From positions 78,360 through 142,359 of the forward strand of contig JBBQAN010000006.1 in NCBI GenBank assembly GCA_038316385.1: a stretch of DNA of 64,000 bases, written 5' to 3'. Origin of the DNA: SZAS-103 sp038316385. GTDB taxonomy: Bacteria > Pseudomonadota > Gammaproteobacteria > Xanthomonadales > Xanthomonadaceae. Positions 63,609 through 64,000 of the stretch are shown here, piece after piece (positions within the stretch are counted from its first letter, which is position 1; each line of letters opens with the position of its first letter). Under the pieces are notes generated by a model. It was not told the origin of the DNA and ran no database searches. It saw only the letters and a program-made list of their open reading frames with translations. A program made the translations under genes and the position numbers.

Positions 63609-64000
63609 ATGAGCGAGCGGCTGGTGTTCTACATTTCCGACGGGACCGGCATCACCGCCGAAACCATCGGCCACAGCCTGCTGACCCAGTTCGAGGGGCT
63701 GCGCTTCATAACTCAACGTCTTTCGTTCGTGGACAACGCCGACAAGGCGCGCGAGGCAGCGCGGCAAGTGCGCGCTGCGGGAGAACTACGCGGGTGCCGC
63801 CCGATCATCATCAGTTCGGTCGTCGACGAAGAACTGGCCGTGTACCTCGAAGAAAGCGGGGCGCTGATGCTGGATGTGTTCGGTCCGTTCATCGGTCGAC
63901 TTGAAGCCGAACTCGGCGAGCAGCGCGAACGCCATGTCGGCCATGCGCATGGCATGGTGGATTTCGCCGCCTACGAGCAGCGCATCAACGCGACCAACTA
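63609..64000 (+). CDS. ppsR: PEP synthase regulatory kinase/phosphotransferase, N-terminal part (partial)
   Basis: The first 130 codons of a DUF299 protein: ERLVFYISDGTGITAETIGHSLLTQFEGLRF, then FVDNADKAREAARQVRA and FGPFIGRLEAEL. PpsR inactivates PpsA by ADP-dependent phosphorylation of a Thr and reactivates it by phosphate-dependent removal. ATG 63609 has GAGGGA about seven bases upstream. It is divergent from ppsA across 159 bases, the usual pair. The frame stays open to the window end. Confidence 0.93.
   Translation, partial: MSERLVFYISDGTGITAETIGHSLLTQFEGLRFITQRLSFVDNADKAREAARQVRAAGELRGCRPIIISSVVDEELAVYLEESGALMLDVFGPFIGRLEAELGEQRERHVGHAHGMVDFAAYEQRINATN

Overview
The window looks like a chromosomal segment of a gammaproteobacterium, most likely of the Xanthomonadales/Lysobacterales and perhaps close to Rhodanobacteraceae. 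I infer this from the moderately GC-rich DNA and the housekeeping order: cmk-rpsA-ihfB-lapA-lapB followed by surface-polysaccharide genes, ndk-rlmN-pilW-rodZ-yfgM-bamB-der, guaB-guaA-tadA, and divergent ppsA/ppsR. No sequence search was possible, so the family assignment is an inference. I found no rRNA, tRNA, CRISPR array, insertion sequence or prophage. Most of the window is core metabolism and envelope biology, with some accessory and decayed genes.

Layout. 1-2576 (minus) holds an outer-membrane efflux lipoprotein coupled to a DevC-like ABC permease. 2674-3444 is a family 2 glycosyltransferase interrupted by an in-frame amber codon. 3580-7047 carries a small unknown protein, a secreted phospholipase C/acid phosphatase-type phosphoesterase, a zinc-ribbon membrane protein and a UvrY/GacA-like response regulator. 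7252-10596 is rne (RNase E) with a leader of about 320 nt, divergent from rluC. 12086-15188 contains small membrane and exported proteins, phhB and nfuA. 15256-16061 holds two tandem c-type cytochromes. 16449-24119 is an RND efflux operon with one membrane-fusion lipoprotein and two different RND permeases. 24163-28174 (minus) carries a TraB-family membrane protein, the agmatine-to-putrescine pair aguA/aguB with a small BamE-like exported protein, and rpmJ. 28392-30783 contains a frameshifted serine hydrolase, a GFA-family protein and a remnant of an XRE regulator.

30816-39199 (plus) is cmk, rpsA and ihfB, then a tightly overlapping series: lapA, lapB, a WecA-like sugar-phosphate transferase, a WbpM/CapD-like dehydratase and galU. 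This physically links LPS-assembly proteins with O-antigen precursor synthesis. 39288-43544 (minus) is a beta-oxidation unit: a PsrA-like TetR regulator, FadN-type multifunctional enzyme and thiolase. 43819-50578 runs ndk, rlmN, pilW, rodZ, yfgM, bamB, der. 50591-53563 holds mobA, moeA and a rhodanese-MoeB fusion (molybdenum cofactor). 53602-55112 has two small cytoplasmic proteins divergent from folD. 55191-58748 is guaB, guaA, tadA. The right end has a DUF2721 protein, orn, a MscS channel co-transcribed with ppsA, and the start of ppsR.

The less ordinary signals are: a short dispersed repeat read in the same frame in two unrelated genes, supplying the start codon of one; an RND operon whose second permease lacks two canonical proton-relay residues; a PsrA-type box in front of the TetR-fad unit; an imperfect 24-bp palindrome over the RND promoter; an in-frame insertion in PpsA; and two disrupted genes. 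I do not see a convincing wholly new multi-gene system.
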